This document shows, one piece after another, positions 52,454 to 61,793 of a stretch of 64,000 bases of DNA. This stretch comes from Pseudomonadota bacterium (lineage in GTDB: Bacteria > Pseudomonadota > Gammaproteobacteria > Steroidobacterales > Steroidobacteraceae), in contig JAJYAM010000001.1 of assembly GCA_021779535.1 (NCBI GenBank), positions 76,595-140,594 on the forward strand, in the 5' to 3' direction. Below the pieces are notes generated by a model, which saw nothing but the letters and a program-made list of their open reading frames with translations, searched no databases and was not told the DNA's origin. How positions within the stretch are numbered: the first letter of the stretch is position 1; each line of letters begins with the position of its first letter. A program made the translations under genes and the position numbers.

Positions 52454-53206
52454 GTGACGATCCGGTTCGGAAGCCGCGAGTTCGCGCCGCGCGCGTTCAC
52501 GACGATGGTCACGATCGTCGTGTTCGCGATATTGATCGCGCTCGGCCGCTGGCAGGTGCGGCGCGCCGCCGAAACCCAGATTCTCTGGAACGAGTTCGCG
52601 GCCGGCTCGGACACGGCGGTCACGATCGACGCGACGACGCCACCCGTCCAGTTGTTCGGGCACCTGCGGGTGTCGGGCCGCTACGACCCGGCGCACCAGA
52701 TCCTGATCGACGGGATGGAGGGCCCCGGGCACCGGAACGGCTACTACGTGCTGACGCCGTTCGAACTCACCGGCGGCGGCTGGATCCTGGTGAACCGCGG
52801 TTGGATTCCGCGCGAGAGCGATCCACGGGCCACTCCCGCGATTGCGGTGCCGGACGGGCCGCGAACGATCGTCGGCCGGGCCGACGAGTTGCCGCGGCCG
52901 GGCATCCGGCTCGGCGGCGGCGCGCCGCTCGCGCCGCCGTTCCCGGTCATCGCGCTGTATCCGCGGCTGCGTGACATCGGCGGGCTCCTGCACGTCACCG
53001 ACTGGGCGCCGGCCGCACCGCAGGTGCTGCTCGATCCGGACCAGCCGGACGGCTATTACCGCCATTGGACGCCGCCCGGATTCCCACCGATCCGGCATAC
53101 CGCCTACGCGGTGCAGTGGTTCCTGCTCGCGGCGACCTTGCTCGTGATCTACGCGGTCACGAATCTGCGCCCGGTCGGCGGAGGCGGGGCGACGACCGAT
53201 GACTGA
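52454..53206 (+). CDS. SURF1 family cytochrome oxidase assembly protein
   Basis: A 250-residue SURF1 protein with a helix at each end (about 18-34 and 222-240) and a periplasmic domain. Family motifs: LGRWQVRRAAE, VSGRYDP, NGYYVLTPFEL, ILVNRGWIP and HTAYAVQWF near the C-terminus. SURF1 helps insert heme a into CoxA. GTG start with GGGAGG upstream. Overlaps the next gene by 8 bases. Confidence 0.94.
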   Translation: MTIRFGSREFAPRAFTTMVTIVVFAILIALGRWQVRRAAETQILWNEFAAGSDTAVTIDATTPPVQLFGHLRVSGRYDPAHQILIDGMEGPGHRNGYYVLTPFELTGGGWILVNRGWIPRESDPRATPAIAVPDGPRTIVGRADELPRPGIRLGGGAPLAPPFPVIALYPRLRDIGGLLHVTDWAPAAPQVLLDPDQPDGYYRHWTPPGFPPIRHTAYAVQWFLLAATLLVIYAVTNLRPVGGGGATTDD

Positions 53207-53828
53207 TCCTTCGAGGCTCGATTCCGCCGACCGGGTCCGCCGGCGGCGACGCCGCACGGTGCTCGGCATCGGTGCGATCTTCTTCGTGCCGCTCGCCGTG
53301 GCGCTCTACCTCTTCTACGGATTGCCGGGCCTGCGACCCGTCGGCACGGTGAATCACGGCGAACTCGTCGACCCGCCGCATCCGGTGCCGGCGCTGTCGC
53401 TGCCCCTGTTCCCCGTGGGTCGAACGCGGCCGGACTTCCTCGAGCGGCGCTGGACCCTGCTCTACGTCGGCACCGGGGTCTGCGGGGAGCGCTGCCGGGC
53501 GGCGCTCTACGAGACCCGGCAGATCCGCATCGCCCTCGGTCAAGACACCAATCGCGTGCAACGGGTATTCCTCGCGACGGGCCCGTGCTGCGACGCGCAT
53601 TTCCTGCGGAGCGAACATCCGGACCTGATCACGGTCCGCGTGACCGCGGCCGCGGCGCCGCTGCTCGCCGCGCTGCCCCGATACGGCGCGACTTCTCCGC
53701 TGCGCGCGGGTCGCGTCTACCTGATCGATCCGCTCGGCAACCTGATGATGAGCTACCCCCCGAACGCAGCGCCGAAGGGCATGCTCGAAGACCTGCAGCG
53801 CCTTCTCCAACTCTCGACCATCGGTTGA
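53199..53828 (+). CDS. Membrane-anchored SCO-like protein of the cox cluster
   Basis: A 209-residue protein with an Arg-rich cytoplasmic start, one helix (about 21-42) and a periplasmic thioredoxin-like domain. WTLLYVGTGVCGERCRAALYETRQI carries a CxxxC pair (Cys about 95 and 99), the copper/redox motif of SCO proteins, and GRVYLIDPLGNLMMSYPP corresponds to the late thioredoxin-fold strand. A second Cys pair (GPCCDAHF) is additional. It is shorter and more divergent than SCO1/SenC. In this genome region it could provide copper to CuA, since no other sco gene is present in the cluster. Confidence 0.85.
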   Translation: MTDPSRLDSADRVRRRRRRTVLGIGAIFFVPLAVALYLFYGLPGLRPVGTVNHGELVDPPHPVPALSLPLFPVGRTRPDFLERRWTLLYVGTGVCGERCRAALYETRQIRIALGQDTNRVQRVFLATGPCCDAHFLRSEHPDLITVRVTAAAAPLLAALPRYGATSPLRAGRVYLIDPLGNLMMSYPPNAAPKGMLEDLQRLLQLSTIG

Positions 53829-53833
53829 ACGCC

Positions 53834-54814
53834 ATGCAACCCCAACGACGTGTTTTCTGGTTCCGGCGCATCGCGCTCGCCGGCGCCCTGCTCGCAACGA
53901 TCGTGGTCGTGCTCGGCGCCTGGGTGCGCCTGACCGACGCCGGCCTCGGCTGTCCGGACTGGCCGGGTTGCTACGGCCACGTGTTCCCGGAGGCGGGACG
54001 GGGCTTCCACAAAGCGCTGCACGAGATGATCCATCGGTATTTTGCGACCACGCTGGGGGTCGTGATCATGGTGCTGCTGTCGTGGGCGGTCGCAAACCGC
54101 AAGACGCGCGGCCAGCCGCTCGGCGCAGCGGTCGCGCTGTTCGTGATGGTCTGCGTTCAGGGTGCGCTCGGCGCACTGACGGTCACGATGCTGCTGAAGC
54201 CGCTGATCGTGACCAGCCATCTGCTCGGCGGCCTGACGACCCTGTCGATCCTCTGGTGGCTGTCGATGGAGCCGGAACGGCGGGACGCGTCCGCGCGCGA
54301 GCGCTCGCTGCGCGCATTCGCGCTCGTGTGCCTCGTGATCCTCGCGTTGCAGATCGCGCTCGGCGGCTGGACCAGCACCAACTACGCGGCGGCGGCCTGC
54401 CCCGACCTCCCGACCTGCCAAGGTGCCTGGTGGCCGCCGCGGATGGACTTCCGCGACGCGTTCGTGCTGTGGCGTGGGCTCGACATCGACTACGCCGGCG
54501 GAATCCTGTCGAATCCGGCGAGGGTCGCGATCCAGGTCACTCACCGGCTCGGCGCGGTGATCACCGGGATCGCGCTGATCACGCTCGGGATCCTGACGGT
54601 GCGACGGGCCGCCGGACCGCGGCTGCGCCGCGCGGGCGCGTTTCTGGTCTTCGCGGTGCTGTTGCAGATCGCGATCGGCGTGTCGATGGTGCACTTCGGT
54701 TTCCCGCTGCCGCTCGCGACGATGCACAACGCCGGTGCGGCGCTGCTGCTGCTGTCGATGGTGACCGTGCTGCGCCGGCTGTGGCCGTCGCCGGTTCTCG
54801 CCGTGGTAACCTAG
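53834..54814 (+). CDS. ctaA: Heme A synthase
   Basis: A 326-residue eight-helix membrane protein converting heme O to heme A. Two symmetrical halves, each with paired histidines: EMIHRYFA and TSHLLGGLT in the first, VTHRLGAVI and MHNAGAALLL in the second. LGCPDWPGCYG and CPDLPTCQGAWWPP carry the periplasmic Cys pairs. The call is supported by ctaB four bases downstream. Confidence 0.95.
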   Translation: MQPQRRVFWFRRIALAGALLATIVVVLGAWVRLTDAGLGCPDWPGCYGHVFPEAGRGFHKALHEMIHRYFATTLGVVIMVLLSWAVANRKTRGQPLGAAVALFVMVCVQGALGALTVTMLLKPLIVTSHLLGGLTTLSILWWLSMEPERRDASARERSLRAFALVCLVILALQIALGGWTSTNYAAAACPDLPTCQGAWWPPRMDFRDAFVLWRGLDIDYAGGILSNPARVAIQVTHRLGAVITGIALITLGILTVRRAAGPRLRRAGAFLVFAVLLQIAIGVSMVHFGFPLPLATMHNAGAALLLLSMVTVLRRLWPSPVLAVVT

Positions 54815-54818
54815 CCGG

Positions 54819-55736
54819 ATGTCGATCGTTCGGGAAAACTCCGTGATCGCGGCCGCGCCCGCCGGCCTCGGCCGGTGGCGCGATTTCCTCGAGCTGACCA
54901 AGCCGAGGGTCAGCCTGCTGATCGTGTTCACCGCGGTCGTCGGGATGTTGCTCGCGTCGCCGGGTATGGTGCCGCTCGAGCCGCTGCTGCTCGGCATCCT
55001 CGGCATCGCGATGGCGTCGGGATCCGCGGCGGCGTTCAACCACGTGCTGGACCGCCGGATCGACCAGCAGATGTCGCGCACGCGAGGCCGGCCGCTGCCG
55101 ACCGGAAACCTCGCCGAGTCGCAGGCGGTCGCGTTCGCGACGGCGCTCGCGGTCGTCTCGATGGCCGTGCTGTGGTTCGGCGTGAACCCGTTGACCGCGG
55201 CGCTGACGTTCGCTTCATTGATCGGCTACGCGTTGATCTACACTCGCTGGCTGAAGCGCGCGACGCCCCAGAACATCGTGATCGGCGGCGCCGCCGGCGC
55301 GGCGCCGCCGCTCCTCGGCTGGGCCGCGGTGACCGGCCACGTCGACCCGCATGCGTTGCCGCTGTTCCTGATCATCTTCACGTGGACGCCGCCGCACTTC
55401 TGGGCGCTCGCGATCGCGCGACGCGACGAATACGCGAAGGTCGGGATCCCGATGCTGCCGGTGACTCACGGCGTCGAGTTCACGCGGCTGCAGATCGTGC
55501 TGTACACGGTCCTGCTGGTGCTGTGCACCCTGCTGCCGGTGCTCACGCGGCTTTCCGGGCTCGTGTACCTGGTCGCGGTGCTGCCGCTGAACGCCCGGTT
55601 CCTGTACTACGCGTTCGAGCTGCGCCGGGGTCGCCGCGCCGACATGGCGATGCGCACCTTCCGCTACTCGATCACGTACCTGATGCTGTTGTTCGCGGCG
55701 TTGATCCTCGATCACTATTTCCTGATCCGCGCTTGA
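54819..55736 (+). CDS. ctaB: Protoheme IX farnesyltransferase (heme O synthase)
   Basis: A 305-residue UbiA-superfamily enzyme farnesylating heme B. LTKPRVSLLIVFTA, the first Asp-rich motif NHVLDRRIDQQMSRTRGRPL, YTRWLKRATPQNIVIGGAAGA and FTWTPPHFWALA are diagnostic. Ends 65 bases inside the 3' end of the convergent hydroxylase gene. No sco or cox11 gene follows. Confidence 0.97.
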   Translation: MSIVRENSVIAAAPAGLGRWRDFLELTKPRVSLLIVFTAVVGMLLASPGMVPLEPLLLGILGIAMASGSAAAFNHVLDRRIDQQMSRTRGRPLPTGNLAESQAVAFATALAVVSMAVLWFGVNPLTAALTFASLIGYALIYTRWLKRATPQNIVIGGAAGAAPPLLGWAAVTGHVDPHALPLFLIIFTWTPPHFWALAIARRDEYAKVGIPMLPVTHGVEFTRLQIVLYTVLLVLCTLLPVLTRLSGLVYLVAVLPLNARFLYYAFELRRGRRADMAMRTFRYSITYLMLLFAALILDHYFLIRA

Positions 55737-57903
55737 CGGCGGCCGCGCCCGGCGCGCGGCCCGAGACCAGCGGGAGCGAGCGGACCCGCTCGCCGGTCGC
55801 GGCGAACCACGCGTTGCAGACCGCCGGCGCGACGAGCGGCACGGCAACCTCGCCGATCCCGCCCGGCGGCTCGTCGCTCGGCAGGAGCTCGACCACGATC
55901 TGCGGCATCTGGTTCGCGCGCAGCACCCGATAGCCGTCGAAGTTCGTCTGCTGCACCACGCCGTTCGCGATCGTGATCTCGCCCCAGAGCGCCTCGGTCA
56001 GGCCGAACACGATCCCGCTCTCGATCTGGGATTCGACGATCCGGGGATTGACCATCTGCCCGCAGTCGACCGCGCAGACGATCCGGTGGACCCGCGGTGC
56101 GCCGCCATCGACCGAGATCTCGGCGACCTGGGCGATCCGCGTCGCATAACCCTCCATCAGCGCGAGTCCGAGATGCCGTCCGGGCGCGGGCTTGCCCCAC
56201 CCGGCGAGCCGGGCCGCGGTCTCGAGCACGCGGCGATGACGGGGCTTGGTCGCGAGCAGTTCCATCCGCAAATCGTACGGGTCCTTGCCGGCGAGCGCCG
56301 CGAGCTCGTCGACGAAGCTCTCGATCACGAAGCAGTTCGCCGCGTGGCTGACCGAGCGCATGTAGCCGACGTCGATGCCGATCTCCTGGCGCGTGTAGGT
56401 CACGAGGAAATTCGGGATTCCGTAGGCGCAGTTCACCGCCGCCTCGACGACCTCGGGGTCGACGCCGGTGACCGGCGGGAACATCCGCGCGGTGATCAGC
56501 GGGCTCACGATGTGCAGCTTGAACGAATCGACCTTGCCCGCGGCGTCGAATCCCGCGCTGATCCGCTCGAGCGCGGGCGGACGATAGGTATCGTGGGTCA
56601 TGTCGTCTTCGCGGGTCCAGATGACCTTGACCGGCCGACCCAGCGCGTGCGACCCGGCGACCGCGGCCGGAATGAAATCGACGTCGAGGCGTCGCCCGAA
56701 GCCGCCCCCGAGGTAGGTCGTGTGGACCCGAACTCGATCGGGCGGCACGCCGGCGGCGACCGCCGCGGCCGCCTGCGACAACTGCTGGACCTGGGTGCCG
56801 ACGTACAGATCGCAGCCGTCGGCATGCACGTCGGCGGTACAGTTCATCGGCTCCATCGTCGCGTGCGCGAGCAGCGGCACCTCGTAGATCGCCGAGTGAG
56901 TGCGCGCGGCGCGCTTCAAGGCGGTCTCGGCGTCGCCGTCGGCGCGCGCGACGAGCCCCGGATCGCCGGCCTCGGTGCGCCGCAGGGACTCACGGATCGC
57001 CGCATCGTCGAGCGTCGCGTTCGGACCCGGGTTCCAGCGCACCCGCAGCGCGCGACGCGCCGCGAGCGCCTGCCAGAAGTGATCGGCGACGACCAGGACG
57101 CCGCTGTCCAGCGCGAGCACCAGCCGGACCCCGGGCATCTTCTCGGCCGCGGCCGAATCGACCGAATCGGGCCAGCCCCCGAGCACGGGGCTCTGCGCGA
57201 ACGCCCCGTAGAGCATCCCCGGCAAGCGTACGTCGATCCCGAACTGCGCGCTTCCGTCGACTTTCGCCGGCGTGTCGGTCCGCGGCAAGCCGCGGCCGAT
57301 CAACTCGAACCGGCTCGCCGGCTTCAACGCAACGCGGGCCGGCACCGGCTGCCGCGCCGCGTCCGCCGCGACCGCGCCGTAGGTGAGACGGTCCCCGGCG
57401 GCGTTGGTGATCACGCCGTGCCGTGCGCGGCACTCGCTCGGAGCGACGCCCCAGCGAGCCGCCGCGGCCGCGACCAGCATCGTGCGCGCCTGGGCGCCGG
57501 CCGTCCGTAACTTCACCCAGGCATCCTGGACGCTGTTGCTCGTGCCCGTGACCTGACCGACGTTCGCCGCGTTGAAGTATGCGTCACCGACCGGAGCGGC
57601 GACGATCGCGACGCGATCGAGCTCGATCTCCAATTCCTCGGCGATCAAGGTGGGCAGCGCGGTGTAGACGCCCTGACCCATCTCGGAGCGGTCGACGAGG
57701 ATCGTGATCGTGTCGTCCGGCGCGATCCGCAGCCAGGCGTTCAATTGAGCGGGCGCGCGGCCGGATCGGGTCGCGGCCCGCGCCGGCAGGGGCAGGTTCA
57801 TCGCGATCACCAAGCCGCCGACGGACAACGCCGAACCCACGAATTCGCGGCGAGTCCACTGCGCCGGCGCCGCGCCGGTCGCGCGATCGTTCTCGGTCGC
57901 CAT
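55672..57903 (-). CDS. Molybdopterin-binding subunit of an aldehyde/isoquinoline-type oxidoreductase
   Basis: A 743-residue xanthine-oxidase-family large subunit of the IorB type. A Tat signal (TRREFVGSALSVGG) with twin Arg at about 18-19 is followed by the cofactor-binding segments MGQGVYTALPTLIAEEL, TYLGGGFGRRLDVDF, DMTHDTYRPP and GGIGEVAVPLVAPA. The usual catalytic Glu of the family lies in the last of these. The substrate is unknown: aldehydes or N-heterocycles in relatives. It forms a two-subunit enzyme with the ferredoxin-type subunit, whose stop is 4 bases upstream. The last 30 or so residues look non-conserved and lie antisense to ctaB. Confidence 0.9.
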   Translation of the reverse strand: MATENDRATGAAPAQWTRREFVGSALSVGGLVIAMNLPLPARAATRSGRAPAQLNAWLRIAPDDTITILVDRSEMGQGVYTALPTLIAEELEIELDRVAIVAAPVGDAYFNAANVGQVTGTSNSVQDAWVKLRTAGAQARTMLVAAAAARWGVAPSECRARHGVITNAAGDRLTYGAVAADAARQPVPARVALKPASRFELIGRGLPRTDTPAKVDGSAQFGIDVRLPGMLYGAFAQSPVLGGWPDSVDSAAAEKMPGVRLVLALDSGVLVVADHFWQALAARRALRVRWNPGPNATLDDAAIRESLRRTEAGDPGLVARADGDAETALKRAARTHSAIYEVPLLAHATMEPMNCTADVHADGCDLYVGTQVQQLSQAAAAVAAGVPPDRVRVHTTYLGGGFGRRLDVDFIPAAVAGSHALGRPVKVIWTREDDMTHDTYRPPALERISAGFDAAGKVDSFKLHIVSPLITARMFPPVTGVDPEVVEAAVNCAYGIPNFLVTYTRQEIGIDVGYMRSVSHAANCFVIESFVDELAALAGKDPYDLRMELLATKPRHRRVLETAARLAGWGKPAPGRHLGLALMEGYATRIAQVAEISVDGGAPRVHRIVCAVDCGQMVNPRIVESQIESGIVFGLTEALWGEITIANGVVQQTNFDGYRVLRANQMPQIVVELLPSDEPPGGIGEVAVPLVAPAVCNAWFAATGERVRSLPLVSGRAPGAAAVKRGSGNSDRGSTPRTTASGT

Positions 57904-57907
57904 CGGT

Positions 57908-58372
57908 TCAGCGCTCCGCACGGGCGAGCGCGGCCGCGCGGTGCACCGCATGGCGGATCCGCCCGTACGTCCCGCAACGACAGAGGTTGCCGGACATCGC
58001 CGCGTCGATGTCGGCATCGGTCGGCGCGGGGTGGCTGCGCAGCAGCGCCGCCGCCGCCATGATCTGTCCGGATTGACAGTAACCGCATTGCGGTACGTCG
58101 AGTTCGATCCACGCGCGCTGCACGGGGTCGGATCGATCCGGAGCCAGGCCCTCGATCGTCGTCACGGCCCGCCGGCCGACGTCGGCGATCGGCAGCACGC
58201 AGGAGCGTACGGCGGCGCCGTCGAGGTGCACCGTGCACGCGCCGCAGAGCGCGCGGCCGCAGCCGTACTTCGTGCCGGTGAGTCCCAGGTGGTCGCGCAA
58301 CACCCACAACAGCGGCGTATCCGGCGCCGCCTCGACCCGCATCGGTCGGCCATTGACCTGGATCTCGAACAT
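57908..58372 (-). CDS. [2Fe-2S] subunit of the molybdenum hydroxylase
   Basis: A 154-residue IorA/CoxS-type subunit with two [2Fe-2S] clusters: plant-ferredoxin type Cys at about 38, 43, 46 and 58 ([18 protein letters not shown]) and the C-terminal type at 96, 99, 131 and 133 ([17 protein letters not shown]). It carries electrons from the molybdenum site. A separate FAD subunit is absent, which fits the IorAB family using a membrane cytochrome as acceptor. Confidence 0.95.
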   Translation of the reverse strand: MFEIQVNGRPMRVEAAPDTPLLWVLRDHLGLTGTKYGCGRALCGACTVHLDGAAVRSCVLPIADVGRRAVTTIEGLAPDRSDPVQRAWIELDVPQCGYCQSGQIMAAAALLRSHPAPTDADIDAAMSGNLCRCGTYGRIRHAVHRAAALARAER

Positions 58373-58472
58373 CGCTCCACCCCCGTCGTGCCCGCCGCCG
58401 GCGATTCGTCGTGCGTTCCGCGATGGTACCCGGTCCGGCCCACCGGCGGCATCCCGGTGCTAGGATGCGGCC

Positions 58473-59546
58473 ATGCCGGCCGCTTCCGCGTTCTATCCAC
58501 GCGTCGTCGCGCTCGCCGTCGCGGGCCTGCTCGGGGTCGCGCTCTGGCGGATCTTCGCGCCGTTCGCGACCCCGATGGCTTGGGCGGCGGTGCTCGCGTT
58601 CCTGCTGTTCCCGCTGAACCGCCGGCTGCGCCGCCGGCTGCGCGGCCGAGCGGGCCTCGCGGCCGGCGTGCTGACCGTGCTCGCTCCCGTCGGGGTGCTG
58701 CTCCCGCTGTCGGCGCTGTCGATCGCGTTCGTCGCGCAGATCTCGGCGCTGCTGCGCCGGGTCGAAGCGGTCGCGCCGCGCTTCGCGCCGCTGTCGGCGG
58801 GCGACCTGCGGCAGTTTCCGGCCGCCGAGCGCATCTACGACTGGTTCGCCGCCCACGAGTTGTTCTCCGGCGCGGAGGTGCGCGGCTGGATGAGCTCGGG
58901 CGCGCGCGAGGCGCTGCAGCACGCGGCCGGGCTGGGCGGGTCCTTCTTCCTCGGCGCGGTCAGTTCGATCTTCGGGATCGCGCTGATGCTCGTGCTGCTG
59001 TTCTTCTTCCTGCGCGACGGCGATGCGATGATCGCGCGCGCCCGCGTTTGGATCCCGCTCGAACCGGGACACGAGCAGCGGCTCCTCGAGCGCTTGGGCG
59101 GCGTCACGCGCGCGATCGTCTACGGGACGACGATGACCGCGATCGTCCAGGGGATCGTGCTCGGCGTCGGCTTCGCGATCGCCGATCTCGCGTCGCCGGT
59201 CGTGTTCGGCGTGCTCGGCGCGCTCCTCGCGATGCTGCCGCTCGGCGGAACGGCGCTCGTTTGGGTGCCCGCCGCGCTGTGGTTGTTCGTGGACGGCCGC
59301 TGGGGATACGGGATCTTCATGTCGATCTGGGGACTCATGCTCTCGAGCATCGACAACGTGCTGAAGCCGATGTTGATTTCGGGTCGCGCGCCGGTGTCCG
59401 CGCTGGTCGTCTTCATCGGCGTGCTCGGCGGGATCTCGGCGTTCGGACCGATCGGGATCATCGCCGGGCCGATCATTCTCTCGCTCACCCTGTCCCTGGT
59501 GCTGTTCGCCGAAGAAACCCGGGCGCGGGGCACGCCGGCGGACTGA
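58473..59546 (+). CDS. AI-2E family transporter (TqsA/PerM-like)
   Basis: A 357-residue polytopic membrane protein. Three helices in the first 80 residues, a soluble helical segment (about 90-150), then five helices including LMLVLLFFFLRDGD, IVQGIVLGVGFAIA, MLPLGGTALVWVPA and the signature ISAFGPIGIIAGPIIL. The family is named for AI-2 export but members also transport ions such as Na+/H+; the substrate here is unknown. Alone between the hydroxylase and uvrD. Confidence 0.9.
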   Translation: MPAASAFYPRVVALAVAGLLGVALWRIFAPFATPMAWAAVLAFLLFPLNRRLRRRLRGRAGLAAGVLTVLAPVGVLLPLSALSIAFVAQISALLRRVEAVAPRFAPLSAGDLRQFPAAERIYDWFAAHELFSGAEVRGWMSSGAREALQHAAGLGGSFFLGAVSSIFGIALMLVLLFFFLRDGDAMIARARVWIPLEPGHEQRLLERLGGVTRAIVYGTTMTAIVQGIVLGVGFAIADLASPVVFGVLGALLAMLPLGGTALVWVPAALWLFVDGRWGYGIFMSIWGLMLSSIDNVLKPMLISGRAPVSALVVFIGVLGGISAFGPIGIIAGPIILSLTLSLVLFAEETRARGTPAD

Positions 59547-59609
59547 ACCGGGGCCGCCGGCGCACCGCGCGGCGGCGATCACGCCGCTTACAGTACAATT
59601 CCCGCCCTG

Positions 59610-61763
59610 ATGGACGTCTCACACCTACTCGATCGATTGAACGACGCGCAGCGGCAGGCGGTCGCGGCCCCGCTCGGCCCGGCGCTCGTGCTCGCGGGCG
59701 CAGGGAGCGGCAAGACCCGCGTGCTGGTGCACCGCGTCGCCTGGCTGATCCAGGTCGAGGGAGCCTCGCCCCAGAGCATCCTCGCGGTCACCTTCACGAA
59801 CAAGGCTGCGGGCGAGATGCGCGGGCGGATCGAGAGCCTGCTGGGCATGCCGTCGTCGTCGCTGTGGATCGGCACCTTTCACGGACTCGCGCACCGGCTG
59901 CTGCGGCTGCACTGGCGCGAGGCGGGGCTCGCGCAGCACTTCCAGATCCTCGATGCCGAGGATCAGGCCCGGCTGATCCGCAAGGTGCTGAAGAGTCTCG
60001 ATCTCGACGAGACCCGCTGGGTCCCGCGCGAGGTGCAATGGTTCATCAACTCGCAGAAGGACGAGGGTCATCGGCCCGCGACCCTGAAGGACGACGGCGA
60101 TCCGACCCGGCGGCAGCTGATCCGGATCTACCTCGCGTATGAAGAGGCGTGCCAACGCGCCGGCAGCGTCGATTTCGCGGAACTGCTGCTGCGCGCGTAC
60201 GAGCTGTGGCGCGACCGGCCGGATCTGCTGCGCCATTATCGTGAACGCTTCCAGCACGTGTTGATCGACGAGTTCCAGGACACCAACGCGATCCAATATC
60301 GATGGTTCACGACGCTCGCCGGCCCGGCCGGTCGCCCGTTCGTGGTCGGCGACGACGACCAGTCGATCTACCGCTGGCGCGGCGCGCGGGTCGAGAACCT
60401 GAACCGATTCCGCCGCGACTACCCCGGCGCGACGCTGCACAAGCTCGAGCAAAACTACCGGTCGACCGGCACGATCCTGAAGGCGTCGAACGCGCTGATC
60501 GCGAACAACGCGGGACGGATGGGCAAGACGCTCTGGACGAGCGGCGAAGACGGCTCGCCGATCCAGATCTATGCCGCCTTCAACGAGCGCGACGAGGCCG
60601 ATTTCGTCGTGAACCGGATCCGCGACTGGATCGAGCGCGGCGGCGCCCGCCGCGAGATCGCGGTGCTGTATCGGTCGAACGCCCAGTCGCGGGTGTTCGA
60701 GGAGGCGTTCCTGAACGCCCGGATGCCGTACCGGGTCTACGGCGGGCTGCGCTTCTTCGAGCGCGCCGAGATCAAGGACGCGCTCGCGTACCTGCGCCTC
60801 GTCGCGAATCGCGACGACGACGCCTCGTTCGAGCGCGTGGTGAACCTGCCCGTACGCGGTATCGGCGCGCGCACCGTCGACTCGTTGCGCGAGACCGCAC
60901 GCGAGGCCGGCGTCTCGCTCTGGGCCGCGGCGCGCAAAGCCGGCGGCGTGCTCGCGCAACGCGCCGCGCAATCGGTCGCCGCGTTCCTCGACCTGATCGA
61001 TCGTGTCGCCGCCGAGACCGCCGGGCTCGACCTGCACGAGCAGGTCGATCGCGTGATCGAGGCCAGCGGCCTCGTCGAGCACTTCAGCAAGGACAAGGGC
61101 GAACGCGGCGAGGGGCGGGTCGAGAACCTGCAGGAACTCGTCAGCGCAGCGCGGGGCTTCCTCGCCGATCGCGAAGAAGTCCTCCTCCCGCCGCTGGTGC
61201 AGTTCCTCGCCCACGCGGTGCTCGAGTCGGGCGAGGGACAGGCCGACGTCGGCGACGATTGCGTGCAGATGATGACCCTGCACTCGGCGAAGGGGCTGGA
61301 GTTCCCGGTCGTGTTCCTCGCCGGCATGGAGGACGGCCTGTTCCCGCATCAACGCTCCGCCGCCGACCTCGCGGGACTCGAGGAGGAACGCCGGCTGTGC
61401 TACGTCGGGATGACCCGCGCGATGCGACGCCTGTACCTCACCTACGCCGAGCAACGCCGACTTTATGGCGTCGACACCTACGGCCAGCCGTCGCGCTTCA
61501 TCGCGGAGATCCCGGCGGAGCTCGTCGAGGAGGTCCGACCGCGAATCCAGGTCTCCCGGCCGGCGTTCGTCGCCCGCAAGCCCGCCGTGGAGCCGGCGCC
61601 GGACGGGATGCGGATGGGCAGACGGGTCCGACACCTGAAGTTCGGCGAGGGCGTCATACTGAATTTCGAGGGCAATGGACCGCAGACGCGAATCCAGGTT
61701 AACTTTGAGAGACAGGGCACGAAGTGGCTGATGCTCTCTTATGCGAACCTCGAACTCGTCTAG
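59610..61763 (+). CDS. uvrD: DNA helicase II (UvrD)
   Basis: A 717-residue superfamily 1 helicase for nucleotide-excision and mismatch repair. Motifs: LNDAQRQAVAAP (Q motif), AGAGSGKTRVL (I, about 29-39), VTFTNKAAGEMRGRI (Ia), LIDEFQDTN (II), VGDDDQSIYRWRGA (III), EQNYRST (IV), VQMMTLHSAKGLEFPVV (V) and YVGMTRAMRRLYL (VI). The tail GRRVRHLKFGEGVIL with WLMLSYANLEL is the UvrD C-terminal Tudor-like domain and separates it from Rep. TACAAT at 59594-59599 could be its -10 box. No LexA box was recognised. Confidence 0.96.
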   Translation: MDVSHLLDRLNDAQRQAVAAPLGPALVLAGAGSGKTRVLVHRVAWLIQVEGASPQSILAVTFTNKAAGEMRGRIESLLGMPSSSLWIGTFHGLAHRLLRLHWREAGLAQHFQILDAEDQARLIRKVLKSLDLDETRWVPREVQWFINSQKDEGHRPATLKDDGDPTRRQLIRIYLAYEEACQRAGSVDFAELLLRAYELWRDRPDLLRHYRERFQHVLIDEFQDTNAIQYRWFTTLAGPAGRPFVVGDDDQSIYRWRGARVENLNRFRRDYPGATLHKLEQNYRSTGTILKASNALIANNAGRMGKTLWTSGEDGSPIQIYAAFNERDEADFVVNRIRDWIERGGARREIAVLYRSNAQSRVFEEAFLNARMPYRVYGGLRFFERAEIKDALAYLRLVANRDDDASFERVVNLPVRGIGARTVDSLRETAREAGVSLWAAARKAGGVLAQRAAQSVAAFLDLIDRVAAETAGLDLHEQVDRVIEASGLVEHFSKDKGERGEGRVENLQELVSAARGFLADREEVLLPPLVQFLAHAVLESGEGQADVGDDCVQMMTLHSAKGLEFPVVFLAGMEDGLFPHQRSAADLAGLEEERRLCYVGMTRAMRRLYLTYAEQRRLYGVDTYGQPSRFIAEIPAELVEEVRPRIQVSRPAFVARKPAVEPAPDGMRMGRRVRHLKFGEGVILNFEGNGPQTRIQVNFERQGTKWLMLSYANLELV

Positions 61764-61793
61764 ACGGCCCGCGACGGGGGAGCTGACCGCGCC

